A stretch of 64,000 nucleotides of DNA from Elephas maximus indicus (taxonomy: Eukaryota > Chordata > Mammalia > Proboscidea > Elephantidae), in assembly GCF_024166365.1 (NCBI RefSeq), contig NC_064820.1, forward strand, positions 139,210,001 to 139,274,000. The letters run 5' to 3'. Below are positions 25,080 to 37,643 of this stretch, piece after piece. The position numbers and the translations under genes are program-made. Each line of letters opens with the position of its first letter. Positions within the stretch are counted from its first letter, which is position 1. A model generated the notes under the pieces. It saw only the letters and a program-made list of their open reading frames with translations. It ran no database searches and was not told the DNA's origin.

Positions 25080-25312
25080 CTGACCACCCTTACCTAAATT
25101 AGCCACTCTGGGGCATTCTCTGTTTCACCACTCTGTATATTTCTTCATAGTGCTTATCACAGTCTGTAATTAGCTTGTTAATTTACTTGTTTATTGTCTC
25201 TCTCACCTGCTAAAGCAAAGCCCTTTGATTATAAAACCTGATTCATTATCCTCTGTCTCCCCATCACTTAGCAGTGTCTGACATAAAGTAGATGCTCAGT
25301 AAGTATTTATTG
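25080..25312 (+). repeat. L2 LINE 3' end
   Basis: 'catagtgcttatcacagtct', 'ttacttgtttattgtctctc' and 'gtagatgctcagtaagtatt' are the familiar L2 3'-end order. Confidence 0.7.
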
Positions 25313-26215
25313 GCAGCAGTGTTGGTTCAGCATTATTGGAGAAGACAGATGTATTTTTAAAAAAGGTCTTTTTTCATGTCATCATTGCAATTAATACCTT
25401 GGATAACTCTGGGACATGTTATAGAATGGAGTAAAATAGAAATTCAGATGTCCCAATTTTCCCCTGGGGCTGTACCTCAGATCAGTTCCTTCACTAGCAC
25501 ATTTAGCAAAGCCAGAAAAGGCCAGTGGTACTTGATGCCAGAGATGAGCCTCTTGCAAAAGCGCCCGGAACTCAATGGTGGGAGAGGGCAATGAACAGTT
25601 TCTCCCTTTGATGTGCCTTGCTTTGCTGCAAAGGTCTCCCTTTAACTTCAGTTTCTGGTACCGGAGCAGAGGAAATAGGTAGGCCTGGACCAGGCTTGGA
25701 AAAGAAAGCCAAGTTTTTATTCCTACATCACCCTGTGGTCACACCTCAATTGACTTATGTTTCGCTCTAAAAAATTTTAGACAGCAAGTGGGGAAGAGAT
25801 TATCCAACATCCAGGAATAGATTAGGACTTTTTTTGTTTTTCACCTTTCCCAAATCCAGTTCTCCCCCACTTCTCGAATTTCAAATTCCTTTCCATCTCT
25901 TTCACTCAACAAATTCCACTCTTAGCCCACAAGAACAAGCATTCAAACATACACATTCACAGAGAGATACAGAGAGACACACACACACACACGTCATCCT
26001 TACCATCCTTAACTTCGAAAGCAACATCTGTAAGAGCAGATGCTCAGCAATAAATTCATGAATCCATCACTTATACTCCCAGCCCGTTTCCTCACCTGCA
26101 AAATTGAAAGGTTGGACAAGACCAAAAGTGGCAAACATAAGCCTAATGAGTCAAAGCGTTGACATTAATTAATAAAGGCAAGGCCAGGTCTAGGAAATGC
26201 ATTCCCTTAGTCATT
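25313..26215. other. No gene seen
   Basis: Unassigned sequence with a short (AC)n run near 25978-25992. Confidence 0.45.
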
Positions 26216-26429
26216 TTCTGCTGTTACTGTTAGTTGCCATCGAAAAGATTCTGATTCATGGCGACCCCATTTGTACAGAATAGAACTGTTCCACAGGGTT
26301 TTCAAGGCTGGGGCCTTTTGGAAGCAGATCATCAGGCCAGTCTTCTGAAGTGACTCTGAGTGGGTTCAAACCACCAACCTTTCAGCTAGTAGTCGAATGC
26401 TTAACACTTTATGCCACCCAGAGGCTCCT
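26216..26429 (-). mobile_element. Older AfroSINE variant
   Basis: Has 'cagggttttcaaggctgggg' and a head with 'agtcgaatgcttaacacttt'. Confidence 0.75.
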
Positions 26430-26865
26430 AGTCATCTTCTAGACCTTGTCATTACCATTTACTGCATGCCCTCTGCAATCTGTTTTTCAAGGAGCCAACC
26501 TTCTGACCACCAGCTTACTCCCTCTATTTACACAACCCTACTGGCGCCTATAATTTACCAATCCTACCACTTTCTTACTGTCCCTAATTGCCTTCATGTC
26601 CTTGCTACCCTTCTTACAAAGCTTTAATTTCATGGTCGGTTATAATAATCACTCTCCAGCATACATATTCAAATCCCTTGTCCTTCCTTCCTTTCATTCT
26701 ATTGCTGTGCTCCACACCCTGGTTAAATCTAATGCTTTACCTGTTCTGCACCTATACCCATGTACCTGGATAAGGCTATTGCATTACCTGGTCTCTCCTT
26801 AAACTCCTGACCACAAATTTCAGATGGACTCTTAATGCTACCCAACAATCATACACATTTGCCTA
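26430..26865. other. No gene seen
   Basis: Pyrimidine-rich unassigned sequence. Short ORFs here are composition artefacts. Confidence 0.4.
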
Positions 26866-26998
26866 GGCCAGTTGCTCTCAATGTTGGCTGCATTTTTTTT
26901 TTTTTTTAATTCTGATGTCTGGGTACTACCCCCAGAGAGTCTGATTTAATTTATCTGGGATACAGGCTGGACATTAGGGTTTTTTAAACCCCACTGGT
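26866..26998 (+). repeat. MER5-like MITE
   Basis: 'gccagttgctctcaatgttg' then 'actacccccagagagtctga', with a T-run inside at about 26894-26908. Confidence 0.55.
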
Positions 26999-28892
26999 GA
27001 TTCGTCACTGCCACATAGGGCTGTAGGCCTGGTGCTGTCAGATCTTCTGATTTTTTCAAGAGAAGCTAGGAGTCAGGGTTTTTATATTAACATTCCTTAT
27101 TTCTTAACTGAAAACTAATTTTTAAAATATCCTGCAAACCAAGCATACCTTTTTTCAGCCTCTGGACCAGATGATCTCTGAGTTCCTTCCTAGTTTAAAA
27201 TTTCTCTGAATCAAAATTAAGCATCCATGTCAGCTGGCCTCCTTACCAATTGACCCTCCTCTTGCTTTCACATCTTCCCTGTATGAAATATTCATCAATA
27301 AATTGGGTCAGTATTCATACTGGGGTGTTGCAAGAGGCTTATCATGCATACAAGTCCTCAATTCTTTGTGGGTTGTGATTTTGCCAGTGATCTTTATCAG
27401 TGATGTTTGAACACTTATTTCAGGCAGAGAATCCTATTGTTTTAAATCAAATGTTACATAGACTCCTAAAAAGGCTTAATATATAAAAGCTGAATTACTT
27501 CAGGTAGGGATGGGAGGTTTGAACAGTGTTCCTACCCCATCAGCTGCATTCTCTGTCCGGAGTAGACTCCATAGAGCGCCTGTCTAGATTCAGAGGAAAA
27601 GCTTCCGGAGCTGGTGCAGGTTTCTCAGAAGCGAAGTTCTTCCTGCCTTGCTCCAAGCCTCTGCCCTTATCAGCTGTACTGAGTTTCCACTTAAGCTTGC
27701 TTGCAAAGATGGTTCAGCTGCTTTAAAAGAAGAACATTGTAAAACAACTGACCTAGCTGAGTGGATCTAGTATGCTCATTGATTTTTCAGGTGACACCAT
27801 TATAGATTAAACAAACTATACAAATAGAAAACATAAGGACCACTGAACAGTGACTAGATGAAAAAGAAAATGAAATGATAAGGATATCAAGAAAAACAAA
27901 TAAAATGTTATTGTTTAGAACAGAACTCCAATTTTGAGGAGAGCATAAACAAAACTTTGCATGGAGTATGAAGTCCCTTGGCCCCTTTGACAGCACTCAC
28001 TGTCCCTCCGTATGGAGACTCACTGGACTTCAGAGTTTATGGGAGTGAGAAGTGCATTTGGCAGTGAGGTTAATTAAAGGTCTATAACATGAAGCTTGAG
28101 GAAATAGTAAAGAAACCAAGATTATTCCATCCGGATAAAAACACTAGAAAGACACTTCATGCAAAAAGACAAAGGCTTTGCAAGTCATAAAAGCGTATTG
28201 GCCCATATGGCAAGTAACTCTCCTGAGATACCAGCCGGAAGGACTGAACGTATTTCCTCTTCACAGTACCTTCCCACTTTGTTTGGTAGAAACTGGACTC
28301 TGTGATCCAGCAAGGTGAATTCTGAGTGCACCTGCTATCAAGGGAGCGATCATAGAGACTCTGACTTCAGGGAGAACAATGGAAACAAGAAAGGATGCTT
28401 AAAAGGGCTGGTTGAGTGCAATCAGGTGAGTAGGATCAGTGAAAACATTCCAGACCAAAGGATTTTAGTGAACCTAAATTCTTTTAAATTCTGGAGTATT
28501 TTTTGCAAGACTACTTATAACAGACACCAGACCACTTACTAAAACAGGGTAAACAGAAGTCACCTGGTGCAATTTGTGAGAATGAAGTCTTTAGACTACA
28601 AAGAGGACAAATGTACTGGGATTGTTTATCAAGGGATTGTTTATCAGACACTGAATGTAATACAGAGAGAAACTAACCAGTCCCCTTCTGAAACACAAAA
28701 CTGCCTCATGGATGCTGAAACAATCTTGATGTGTTGATAGAAACGATTTTACAAATTCTAGGATACTGGGAGGTCTGGCCCCACTTTTTCTGAAAAAGCA
28801 AATATTCTAATTCCCAACTTCTGCTTCTGAGGGCTCTGAAAACCTCAAAATTGCTTAGGCATGGCCAAATTTAAGTTTAAATATTCTTAAAC
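26999..28892. other. No gene seen
   Basis: About 1.9 kb without a recent SINE or LINE. No coding block was recognised, and splice-flanked exons cannot be excluded by eye. Confidence 0.4.
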
Positions 28893-29056
28893 CGAAACCA
28901 AACCTGTTGCCATCAAGTTGATTCCAACTCATAGTGACCCTATAGGACAGAGTAGAACTGCCCTATAGGGTTTCCAAGGAGTGCCTGGTAAATTTGAACT
29001 GCAGACCTTTTGGTTAGCAGGTGTAGCATTTAACCACTACGCCACCGGGGTTTCCA
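28893..29056 (-). mobile_element. AfroSINE, short form
   Basis: Near-consensus minus-strand copy ('ctcatagtgaccctatagga' and 'ccttttggttagcaggtgta'). Confidence 0.88.
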
Positions 29057-29089
29057 AATATATTTAGAGGAGTTTAAATATCAATGGAT

Positions 29090-29400
29090 TGTTGTTGTTA
29101 TTGTTAGGTACTGTCTAGCTGGTTCCAATTTATAATGACCCTATCTATGTACAACAGAATTAAACACTGCCTGGTCCTGTGCCATTCTCAACAATCGTTA
29201 TGTTTGAGCCCATTGTTGCAGCCACTGTGTCAATCCTTCTCATCGAGCATCTTTCTTTTTTTGTTGTTGTTGACATTCTCCCTTCCCAAGCATGATGTCC
29301 TTCTTCAGGGACTGGTCCCTCCTGATATTATGTCCAAAAGTATGTGAGACAAGTCTCACCATCCTTGCTTCCAAGGAGCACTTTGGCTGTATTTCAATGT
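29090..29400 (-). mobile_element. RTE (BovB-like) LINE 3' end
   Basis: Matches the 3' end of the long RTE copy at 46143: 'tgagcccattgttgcagcca', 'tcaatccttctcatcgagca', 'cttcttcagggactggtccc', 'ccatccttgcttccaaggag'. Confidence 0.85.
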
Positions 29401-29590
29401 ATAGTAACATGACCTACCAGTGAACAAAAGACCTACCAAATTTGACACTTGAATTAAGAATTAGTAGCAAATTCAAAACAAATACGAGAAAACACCAACA
29501 AAATAATCCGGGAAAAATTTAGGATTTTTTTAAAGTTACAAATATAAAGAATTTTAAAGAAAACATTGTGACAATTTAGCTTAACCAAAA

Positions 29591-29750
29591 AAAAAAAAAC
29601 AACCCATTGCTGTCGAATTTATTCTGACTTAACCGACCCTACAGAACAGAGAACTGCCCCATAGGATTTCCAAGGAGCAACTGGTGAATTCGAACTGCCA
29701 ACCTTTTGGTTAACAGCTGAGCTCTTAACTGCTGCACCACCAGGGCTCCT
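29591..29750 (-). mobile_element. AfroSINE, short form
   Basis: Preceded by an A-run on the plus strand at 29588-29599. 'atttagctt' lies on both sides as a likely target duplication. Confidence 0.85.
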
Positions 29751-30544
29751 ATTTAGCTTTAGACAAGGTTCAAATTTATCAATTTTCAACCCTTGACACA
29801 ACCAGTTTTGAGAGAAGATGCTAAGTTCCCAGGTTCCCAGTGTTGCTAAAGGGTATAAGCACCCATGTGTTTGAGGTGATCAGTGAAGAAGATAAAGGTG
29901 CAATGCATCCTAGGGAGTAAGAACAGCAGGAAGACACACTAGGAGCTACCAAAGAGCTCCATCAGCAAGCAGTGGTAACCAAACACCTGCCTGTAGTGCT
30001 CCAACTACACATCAGAATGATGTACCCTATCCAAAGACATGCCAAGCTGTAGAAGCAAAGGCCTATCCACATGGCAAAACCAAGACCTATGTGCTTTTGT
30101 TGTTGTTGGCAGAGCAGTTCTCACACTACTGCTCTGCCTCTCCTCCAGGCTGCTCAGTCAGGGCCCTAGGCCTGGAGTATCTTCTTACAGGAAGATCACC
30201 CAGTTTAGACTGGGCATTCTGCCTTGTTTGGGGATATCTCCATGCTACAGGTCTGATGAGTAGTTCTTTGTTCTGTACATGTACATCGCATGGCATGGCC
30301 AACCCCACTGCTATATGTGTTCCTGGTAGGGAGAGAACAGAATCCTTCACCAGCAGTAGAAGAGGGATATGTGCAGGCCAGCATCCAGGATCAGCTGTGG
30401 GGAGTGACCCACTGGCCATGGAGACCAACACCCATTATTGATGCTGATCTTATTCCATTTCCCTTCCCTATAAGTGAACACTGTTGTGTCCATCACCTGT
30501 GTGTGAACCGGGTTTTATTGGTGACCTTGTTGCCTGCTCAATAT
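29751..30544. other. Unassigned sequence, no gene accepted
   Basis: Overlapping ORFs of about 100 residues occur at 30091-30583 on both strands, which is expected of GC-rich non-coding DNA. Part of it resembles a retroviral LTR in texture, but no family is named. Confidence 0.35.
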
Positions 30545-30700
30545 ATTGCAGCCAGGGCATCGAACTGGTTTGTTCCAGTTTGAATCCCTGCTGAGAATTT
30601 GCATTTCTGCCCCAGATATACTGAATGAAAATCTACAGTTTAGTAAGATCCCCAGGTCATTCTTAACACATGATAAATTTTGGGAACCACTGCTCTACTA
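30545..30700 (-). repeat. hAT-type MITE, relative of the palindrome at 42006
   Basis: 'agggcatcgaactggtttgt' then 'ctgagaatttgcatttctgc' and 'ccccagatatactgaatgaa' match one half of the element at 42006-42272. It ends in 'gggaaccactg', a MER5-like terminus. Confidence 0.6.
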
Positions 30701-30775
30701 GTGGTTCTCAGAATTGGTCCCTAACCAGCAGCATTAGCATCTCTTGGGTACTTGTTAGAAACTTCTCTTGACCTC
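30701..30775 (+). repeat. MER5-like terminal fragment
   Basis: 'tagtggttctcagaattggt' onward is a Charlie/MER5-like end facing the preceding element. Confidence 0.5.
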
Positions 30776-31172
30776 AATTTGCTGAATACTAACATCATAA
30801 ATTTTTTTTTTAACATCGTAAAAGCCGTGTTCCGTTTTGTTAAGATAGTCATTTCAGCGTTTGGGGTTTAACCAAATCTCCACCTGCATGATGATAATCT
30901 ACTTCACAAGAACCATCCACTGGACCATAATTTCTCAGCATTTAGCCTTCCTAAGCCCTCCAAGACAACTGCTTCATTAATACAAAAGACATCTATGGAG
31001 CCTCAGAAGCCATGGTTTTTGGACAGATCCTCAGTTGGTCACACTACTTGTGACTCTCCAGCTATGCTTCTCTTGACAGAGGTCAGAATGGTTTAAAATG
31101 CTTTCTGTCTGTAATATAGAGAGAAAAAAATGACATTTTGTAATCAGGTCTATATTTGCCCTTACGACATAG

Positions 31173-31350
31173 CAATAAACCAAAACCAAACCAAACCCAT
31201 TGCTGTCAAGTCGATTCCAACTCATAGTGACTCTGTAGGAGAGACTAGAACTGCCACATAGGGTTTCCAAGGAGCAAAACTGGTGGATTTGAACTGCTAA
31301 CCTTTTGGTTAGCAGCCGTAGCTCTTAACCACTATGTCACCAGGGTTTTT
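31173..31350 (-). mobile_element. AfroSINE, short form
   Basis: Complete minus-strand copy ('ccattgctgtcaagtcgatt' and 'ttggttagcagccgtagctc'). Confidence 0.88.
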
Positions 31351-31712
31351 AGGTGATAGAGGAGGATAAACACTCACTGACTGCCAAGCCTCAAAAGATG
31401 ACTTTAATTTGTCCAGATTTATGTCTCAGTGGTCCTTCTTTACTAAAACATAATCAACTCATATTTGATGAAACAGTCACAAGACTATGGGAATAGCAAC
31501 TATTCCAGTCCTTGAGAACACGTGGACTTCTTCACATTGTTTCTTATTCCTTTAAATTAAAAATATTTTGATATACAAGTCTGTGGAGTACCTGTTTAAC
31601 CCAACTCCTTGACCAGTGGCTTTATTGAAGTAGAGAAAATAGTTTTTCTCCAGTGTTTAATACTAAAGTAGAGAGAATATATTTTCTTGTTTGTTTTAGT
31701 ATAACTGTATAA

Positions 31713-31757
31713 AAAAAAAAACAAAAAAAAAATTTTTTTTTTTTTTTTTTTTTTTCT
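31713..31757. repeat. Poly(A)-poly(T) insertion between 13-bp direct repeats
   Basis: About 20 A (one C) run straight into about 23 T. TATAACTGTATAA lies on both sides, at 31700-31712 and 31758-31770. The insert has no other content. Confidence 0.75.
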
Positions 31758-32179
31758 TATAACTGTATAAGCCGTGATTAATCTCTAGTCTTTAGAAAAT
31801 GGCGCAGGTTGTGTTCAAGATATGGCTGAGCAGCCTGTTCCACTCTTTAACAAACACCCTAATACCTTACAACATGTTTTCTCCTATTCAATGGGTGATT
31901 GAGAACTTGACATAACTAACACCATAATGATGCTTTAAGTAATCTCTAAAAACATTTTTTTATTGTACCAGCTGCACCAGTCTCTTCCAAAGGGGTGTGG
32001 AGCTCTCTTAGCTCCTGTGGCCTTGGTCTCTCTTTTCTTTGTTCTCTTGAGAAATGGCCTTCAGCCTATAAGACGGCAGCTAGAAAAGATGCCTGACATT
32101 TTTAATCTACAACTTTCTTTCTTGCTCCCTATCTCAGCCAGAGTGGACTTGGTAGGACAGTTTCACTAGCCGAGAGATT

Positions 32180-32510
32180 CTTCTGTGAGTTTTTTTAGCC
32201 TTTTACAAATATGCTGATTAGAGTCCAGATGTCTCACATGCACATCTTTAGTTTAATAAAGACTTGCTTGTAGTTGTTCTGTGATGTATAAGACCATCTG
32301 TGGACTGTGTGATCAAAATATTAGGTAACCCTGACCTTCCCCCTATAAAACTCTCCCACCAGTTCTTTAGAATTAGACAGAATTTGGGAGAAATTTAACC
32401 CCCTCTGTCTCTTGAATACCAGTACTCAATAAAGCCCTCTTACTGCTTACCTCCCCATCTCAGTATTGACTTTGCAGCAGGTGGCTCGAACCCGACAATT
32501 TGCAGTAACA
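32180..32510 (+). mobile_element. Probable solo LTR of an endogenous retrovirus (partial)
   Basis: A TATA box ('ccctataaaactctcc', about 32341) is followed about 85 bases later by a polyadenylation signal ('caataaagccctctt', about 32428) and a U5-like pyrimidine-rich end with 'ggtggctcgaacccgaca'. That is the U3-R-U5 order of a retroviral LTR. The 5' boundary is not clear, no internal viral genes adjoin it, and the family is not identified. Confidence 0.5.
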
Positions 32511-32589
32511 TTTTCTCTAAACTTTTCTAAAGAAAGCATGGATTCAGATTTAATGTGTTCAATCACATGGGGCTGGGATAGTTGTAGTA

Positions 32590-32800
32590 GTGAGACATGG
32601 GCTTGAATCTCGGCTTTATCCTTACTAGTACATGATGTTACCTGAGTTTCTTTACCTCTCTGAGCCTCAGCTTCCTGTACATAAAATAGTGCTGATACTT
32701 TTTACCTCTGCTGCCTGTTGTAGGCAATTAAATGAGGTAATGAAGGCTAAATATTTGGCACTGGACTTTGCACATGGTAAATGTTCTAAAAAATTGAAGT
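32590..32800 (+). repeat. MIR-type SINE
   Basis: 'acctctctgagcctcagctt' and 'gcaattaaatgaggtaatga' then 'ggtaaatgttct' follow the MIR order. Confidence 0.65.
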
Positions 32801-32904
32801 TTTAAAAAAGGTCAGGAAATTTCTGCCTTCTTCTACGTGTTCTGAAGTGGAGGAGTAGAGGAAAAAAGAAGGGCTATCACGGCACAGTGTACCTGCATAT
32901 CATC

Positions 32905-32986
32905 TGTTGTTGTTAGGTGCTGTCGACTCGGTTCTGACTCACAGAGACCCTATAGGACAGAGTAGAACTGCCCCATAGAGGTTTTA
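32905..32986 (-). repeat. AfroSINE 3' half
   Basis: Starts 'tgttgttgttaggtgctgtc', the tail shared with RTE, and stops after 'agaactgccccatagagg'. Confidence 0.75.
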
Positions 32987-35917
32987 CATCCCCTAAGATT
33001 TGTAGGTGTTACCTTAACATCCTTCCTAATACAGAAATACAAAATAGATTAAAAGCCTCATCTTACGCCACTATTTCATAACGTGTGTATAAGACTTCTA
33101 CCATAGCATTAGGAGTCCAACAGGTTCTGTTGCATTTCATCTGGGCTTGTGTTCAGACACATTCTGACACAAGGGAAAAATATTTCCTAAACAGACTAAA
33201 AAGGAATTTAAAAAATGTCTCCTTACCCGTAGTTTCTAATGTGCAGGCTGAGGGATTTCCTATTTTTCTCCCTTTCCCACTCACTCTAGACATGCCATGC
33301 CCCAAACTATGATGTATTTATCCTACCTGCTTTTCTTCTGTGTTTGGATTTTTTTTTTTTAAGTTATCTATTCTGCATTTCTAAATAGTTTTCTTCATAT
33401 ACAACCAGAGAATGAGAACCTCAGGCAAGCCTTGAAGTCTAAGCTGGAGCTACCTGGCAAATTTAAAACAAACCAGTGATCAAGGTCAGCAGCAGACCCG
33501 TGAGACTAGGGTTTATTACATTTCCAGAAATGTTTTATATTAAATGTTTTACATTAAAATAAAAAGGAAGATTAATCAGTTAATGAGTCTGACACAGCAA
33601 CATCTGGAGGGGTAGAAGAGGACAAGACCCTGAATGAGTTCAGAAGCCAAGAAAACGTTAGAAACAAGCGAGGTCATTGACTACACGTTCCTGCTTTTCT
33701 CCGTAAGATTTGCACTTGCTGTGAATGCTATCATTTAAAGGCGCAATCATTTCCAGCTCTGGGAGACTTGAATGCCTCTAGTGGGATACTAGCATAAATG
33801 GAAATTTAATAGCTCTTCACCTGCAGCACCTGGGCAGATAAATTGTATCAGACTTCAGAGAAGCTGAAGAGCCTCAATGTGTTGTAGACGGAACAGCTGG
33901 TCCAGTCAGTGTTCATTTGCTGAATGGCTTACGTAATTCCCAGCTTGAGCTGGAAAAGAATCTCTAGAAAGGTAGTTAACCTAGAGCATCCATGCAAGAA
34001 GCGTCTCCGAGGGAGATGCCTGTTCTCTCGGCTGTGGCAAATGATGAGAAAGACTGCCACCAGGAAAAGGGTGATGTAAATCAAAACATGCTTCCCAAGT
34101 GACTCAGCAAGTCTCCTTTGCCACTAGCTCAAGTTATTAAACAAGATCTGGCCTAGAACCAAAGTTGTTTACCCACCACCCTCCTTGGAATTAAATGAAC
34201 ACCTGGTTACTTTTGATGCATTTTGGTCCTGTCCCACTGAGAGGTACTTAGCAACCTGTTTATTTTATCCATTAAAAATATATATTCTGGGTCATTGTAT
34301 CTACTGCACTAAGGCTGTATGTATACTTGTTAAGAAGAGGAATGAGAAAAAAAGTCTTGTTTAGGAGCAGAAATGGGAGAAAGCATGTAACAACCCAACA
34401 AATCGCATTGTACTTATCTTACTCCCAATGAGTGCAAGCATATATTATGGGGATAACATGTTTTTCACATAAACTGTTTCCATTGTTTATATGTACTGAC
34501 CTAAACATGCCTTCTCTTCTCGTGCAATTATTAGATAAAGTTATAAATGAACTGTTGAACTGTGTCTTGAGATCTGCTCCTTTATTCGTTCATACCCACT
34601 AACCATCAATGCCCCTAATTCCTACTCTAAGCCACAGAGTCTCATTAAAAGGAAATTGGAAGACTGCAAAACACAAAGCGTATGCTCACACCCACCCACC
34701 AAAACTAATAAACCACATACTTGACAATATATAAAGGTAGAACAAGAACCCATGTTTTATGCCCACTTGCTCTTACACTGTCCCACTTGAACCTTGGCTT
34801 TGTCTTCCATTGTTAGGTCATTTCCTATCATTTGATCTTATCTTCTGAGTAAACTAAATGACCTTAATGAGTACTCATCCCTATGTCTCCGTTACCCAAA
34901 GCCTGTCATCCATTTCCAAGGCAAGCACTTTGTCCAAACTCATCCCAAGTTCCCATAATTGGGGAGGGGAAAATTCAAAATTTTCTATAAGAATGAGATT
35001 GGATGTGTAGACTTCTGAATTTTATTCTTTGAGAAAAAGAGCTCCTTTAAATTACAGTTTAAAATGATAATCTATTGAGAATACACTTTAGCAACACTTT
35101 AGGGAAAAACAACGGACACTTTGTTTCCCATTGACCATTTGCAATCTATAAACTGAATGGATAAACACTTGATATTCAGCACAACATGATAGCCCAAAAA
35201 CTATTGGGAAGATTATTGTGAATGACTTCATAGCTGGAGACGGTGGCTTCCAATTCCTACTCGTTACTGCTTCTGTCCTCATAATCATGGATGAGGAACA
35301 AAGTCAAAGTAATAGGGAATTATACCCCATTATTATTTTTAAATAACTAATAGTGCCCGCTTGAGTGAAATGAATTTTATAGAAAATTCAATAACACAGC
35401 TCTAGTCTGGAACTTCAGTGCTACACTCTACTTACTGGAAGTTTAGTTCATTAGATTCCTGAACTTCAGCTCAGAGAACCTGAACTCCACTTTTCAGTTT
35501 TGCCACTGAAGTATTATGCAATCATGCCTAAATCAGGTGAAACCACTTTGACTTTTCTTTTCTTTTTCTCCATTTTTAAAACAGTAATAACCCAAACTCC
35601 CGAAGTTAGAAGCCTCATCTTAGGAATTATTTTCAAGCTATGTGCCTAGAAACCCCAAAGTTCTGCATAGCTGTTTCAGAGATAACAAATAAATTGGTCC
35701 AAAGTTTTTATTTTTAGTATATATTTAACACTTCAGAAATGTATGTGTGTGAGGTATTAGATTTTAACACATTTAATAAACCCTCTTCCAAGGTATTGCC
35801 TGGTTAGCTCGTTCTTCTGTTTAAACCTCAGTATAAAGCTCCTTCTACCAAATCTGTGCATGTAAATGATCTTCCTTTAAATGTGTTATTTTTTTTAATA
35901 AGGATATAGACTTGTCC
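32987..35917. other. 2.9 kb without recent repeats; no gene accepted
   Basis: No AfroSINE, L1 or RTE copy was seen, unlike most of the window. ORFs are short and unconvincing (e.g. 33085-33312, 35088-35288). It could hold conserved non-coding elements. Confidence 0.4.
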
Positions 35918-36110
35918 TAAGGAGCCCTGGTGGCACAATGGTTAAGTGCTGGGCTACTAACCAAAAGGTTGGCGACTAAAACCCACCAGCCACTCCTCAG
36001 AAAAAAGACCTAGTGATCTCCACAGCTTAGGAAATGCTGGGGGACAGTTTTACTCTGTCACGTGGGGTCTTTATGAATCAGAATCAACGTGATGGTACAC
36101 AACAACAGAT
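35918..36110 (+). mobile_element. AfroSINE reaching into the left inverted arm
   Basis: Complete head ('ggagccctggtggcacaatg') and tail ('cagaatcaacgtgatggtac'). Only its 3' half (from 36007) is shared with the right arm, so the arm boundary falls inside this SINE. Confidence 0.85.
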
Positions 36111-36503
36111 TTGCCCTGGTCTTTTTTTTTTTTTTTTTTTAAGCCCAGTGCCTGAATTACTCTCATTTATAAAGATATATAAGCAAGTCCCCACGTACAT
36201 ATGAAAGGCTCTGTCGAAGTCCACACGCAAAACCAGAGTCCATACTGGGCATGTCCAGAACTGGTAATATTTGCATAAGCCAATATGACCTCTGTTTCAC
36301 TTCCTGGTCATTAGTACTTAACCAGGGACAATGGAGCCAGATAGCACTAGTGGTGTGGTCAAGAACTATTAGAGCCAGGCTACATGTTAACGGTAGTATT
36401 TGCAATCTGTTTAGGGAGACATGCTGGAGTTCTGGGTGACATATTTGAGTTATAAAGGGTTAGCTGAGACCCCACTCTGGGTTTCATGCAACCCAGGAGG
36501 CTA

Positions 36504-36803
36504 TCAGACAGGTAGAACTATAGAGAACTGAGAATCCATCCTCCTTAAATGTCCCCCAGTCTGACATTCCTGGTTTGATTTGTCAAGTGCATAGCCTTTC
36601 AGTTTATCACAGTAAACTGTACCGTCTGTAAGGTGTATACAGTAAGAGAACTCATTTTCCCCATACCAACAAGCCAGTTCTACAGAAACCTGCCCCTCCC
36701 AATTATGTACCAGGTGCCATTCAGGTTCATCTGCCTGGAATATAGTCTTATCATATAATCCTCTATTTTCATGCAAATTGGTACAAAAAAATTGACATAG
36801 CAC
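36504..36803 (-). other. Unidentified 99-codon ORF in the left arm
   Basis: An open frame of 99 codons containing HNWEGQVSVELACWYGEN and several cysteines. I do not recognise it. The identical frame occurs at 43969-44268 in the other arm. No splice, promoter or start context supports expression. It may be a fossil of a retroelement protein or a chance ORF. Confidence 0.2.
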
Positions 36804-37451
36804 GCTTACAAAAACACTGGTAGAGGGGCAGTTGGCAAAAAAAATGTAGAACGTGTGCGTTATTTGAGTAAAAATACAGCAGTAATCAATCCCTCTATGA
36901 CAAATTAATTTCTAACAGCTCATGTATTAGTATTGTTGAATTACAAGTATTTTTAGTACGTACTGGAGGTTCTGTGTGCTTTTTGTCTGACTTTGATGTT
37001 CACGATAAGAAATATAAGCAGTAGTTAGATACTGGTGGTTCAATTTCAAAATGAAAATTTCCCACTATACCTCTTTCAGGTTTCTGGGTACATACTGATT
37101 GTGGAGGGCTTCGAGAGCATAAAGCAGGCTGTTATCATTTTCAACTACCTGTCTGTTAAATCAATATTTTTTGATGTGTAACATAAACAAAATGTTTCTT
37201 TTAATTGTTTTTCAAGACTAGCAAGAGACTATAACTGTCGTTCATAACCTATGATTTACACATTTTTTATTCGCCAAAGCCACCTTACTACTTTCATTAA
37301 ATAACAAAATGTTAGTAATTTAAATTTAGAACTGTTTTAAATTTAGAACTGTTGCTGTTTTATGAGTATAAATTCATATATATACATATATATACTTAAA
37401 AAAACTTGTATACATGTATATATATAAACACACACATACACACATATATAT

Positions 37452-37610
37452 GGAGCACTAGTGGCACAGTGGCTAAGAGCTACAGCTGCTAACCAAAAGG
37501 TCGGCAGTTTGAATCCATCAGCCACTCCTTGGAAACCCAAAGTGGAAGCTCTACTTTGTCCTACAGGGTCACTATGAGTTGGAATTGACTTGGTGGCAAC
37601 AGGTTTGTCT
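37452..37610 (+). mobile_element. AfroSINE inside the left arm
   Basis: Short form, 'agtggcacagtggctaagag' to 'ggcaacaggttt'. Its partner in the right arm (43222-43377) differs at about 20% of positions by eye. Confidence 0.85.

Positions 37611-37643
<33 letters not shown>

Noticed and set aside
30091-30583. Overlapping ORFs of about 100 codons on both strands
   Set aside because: Opposing frames are open over the same GC-rich stretch, with no family match and no splice context.
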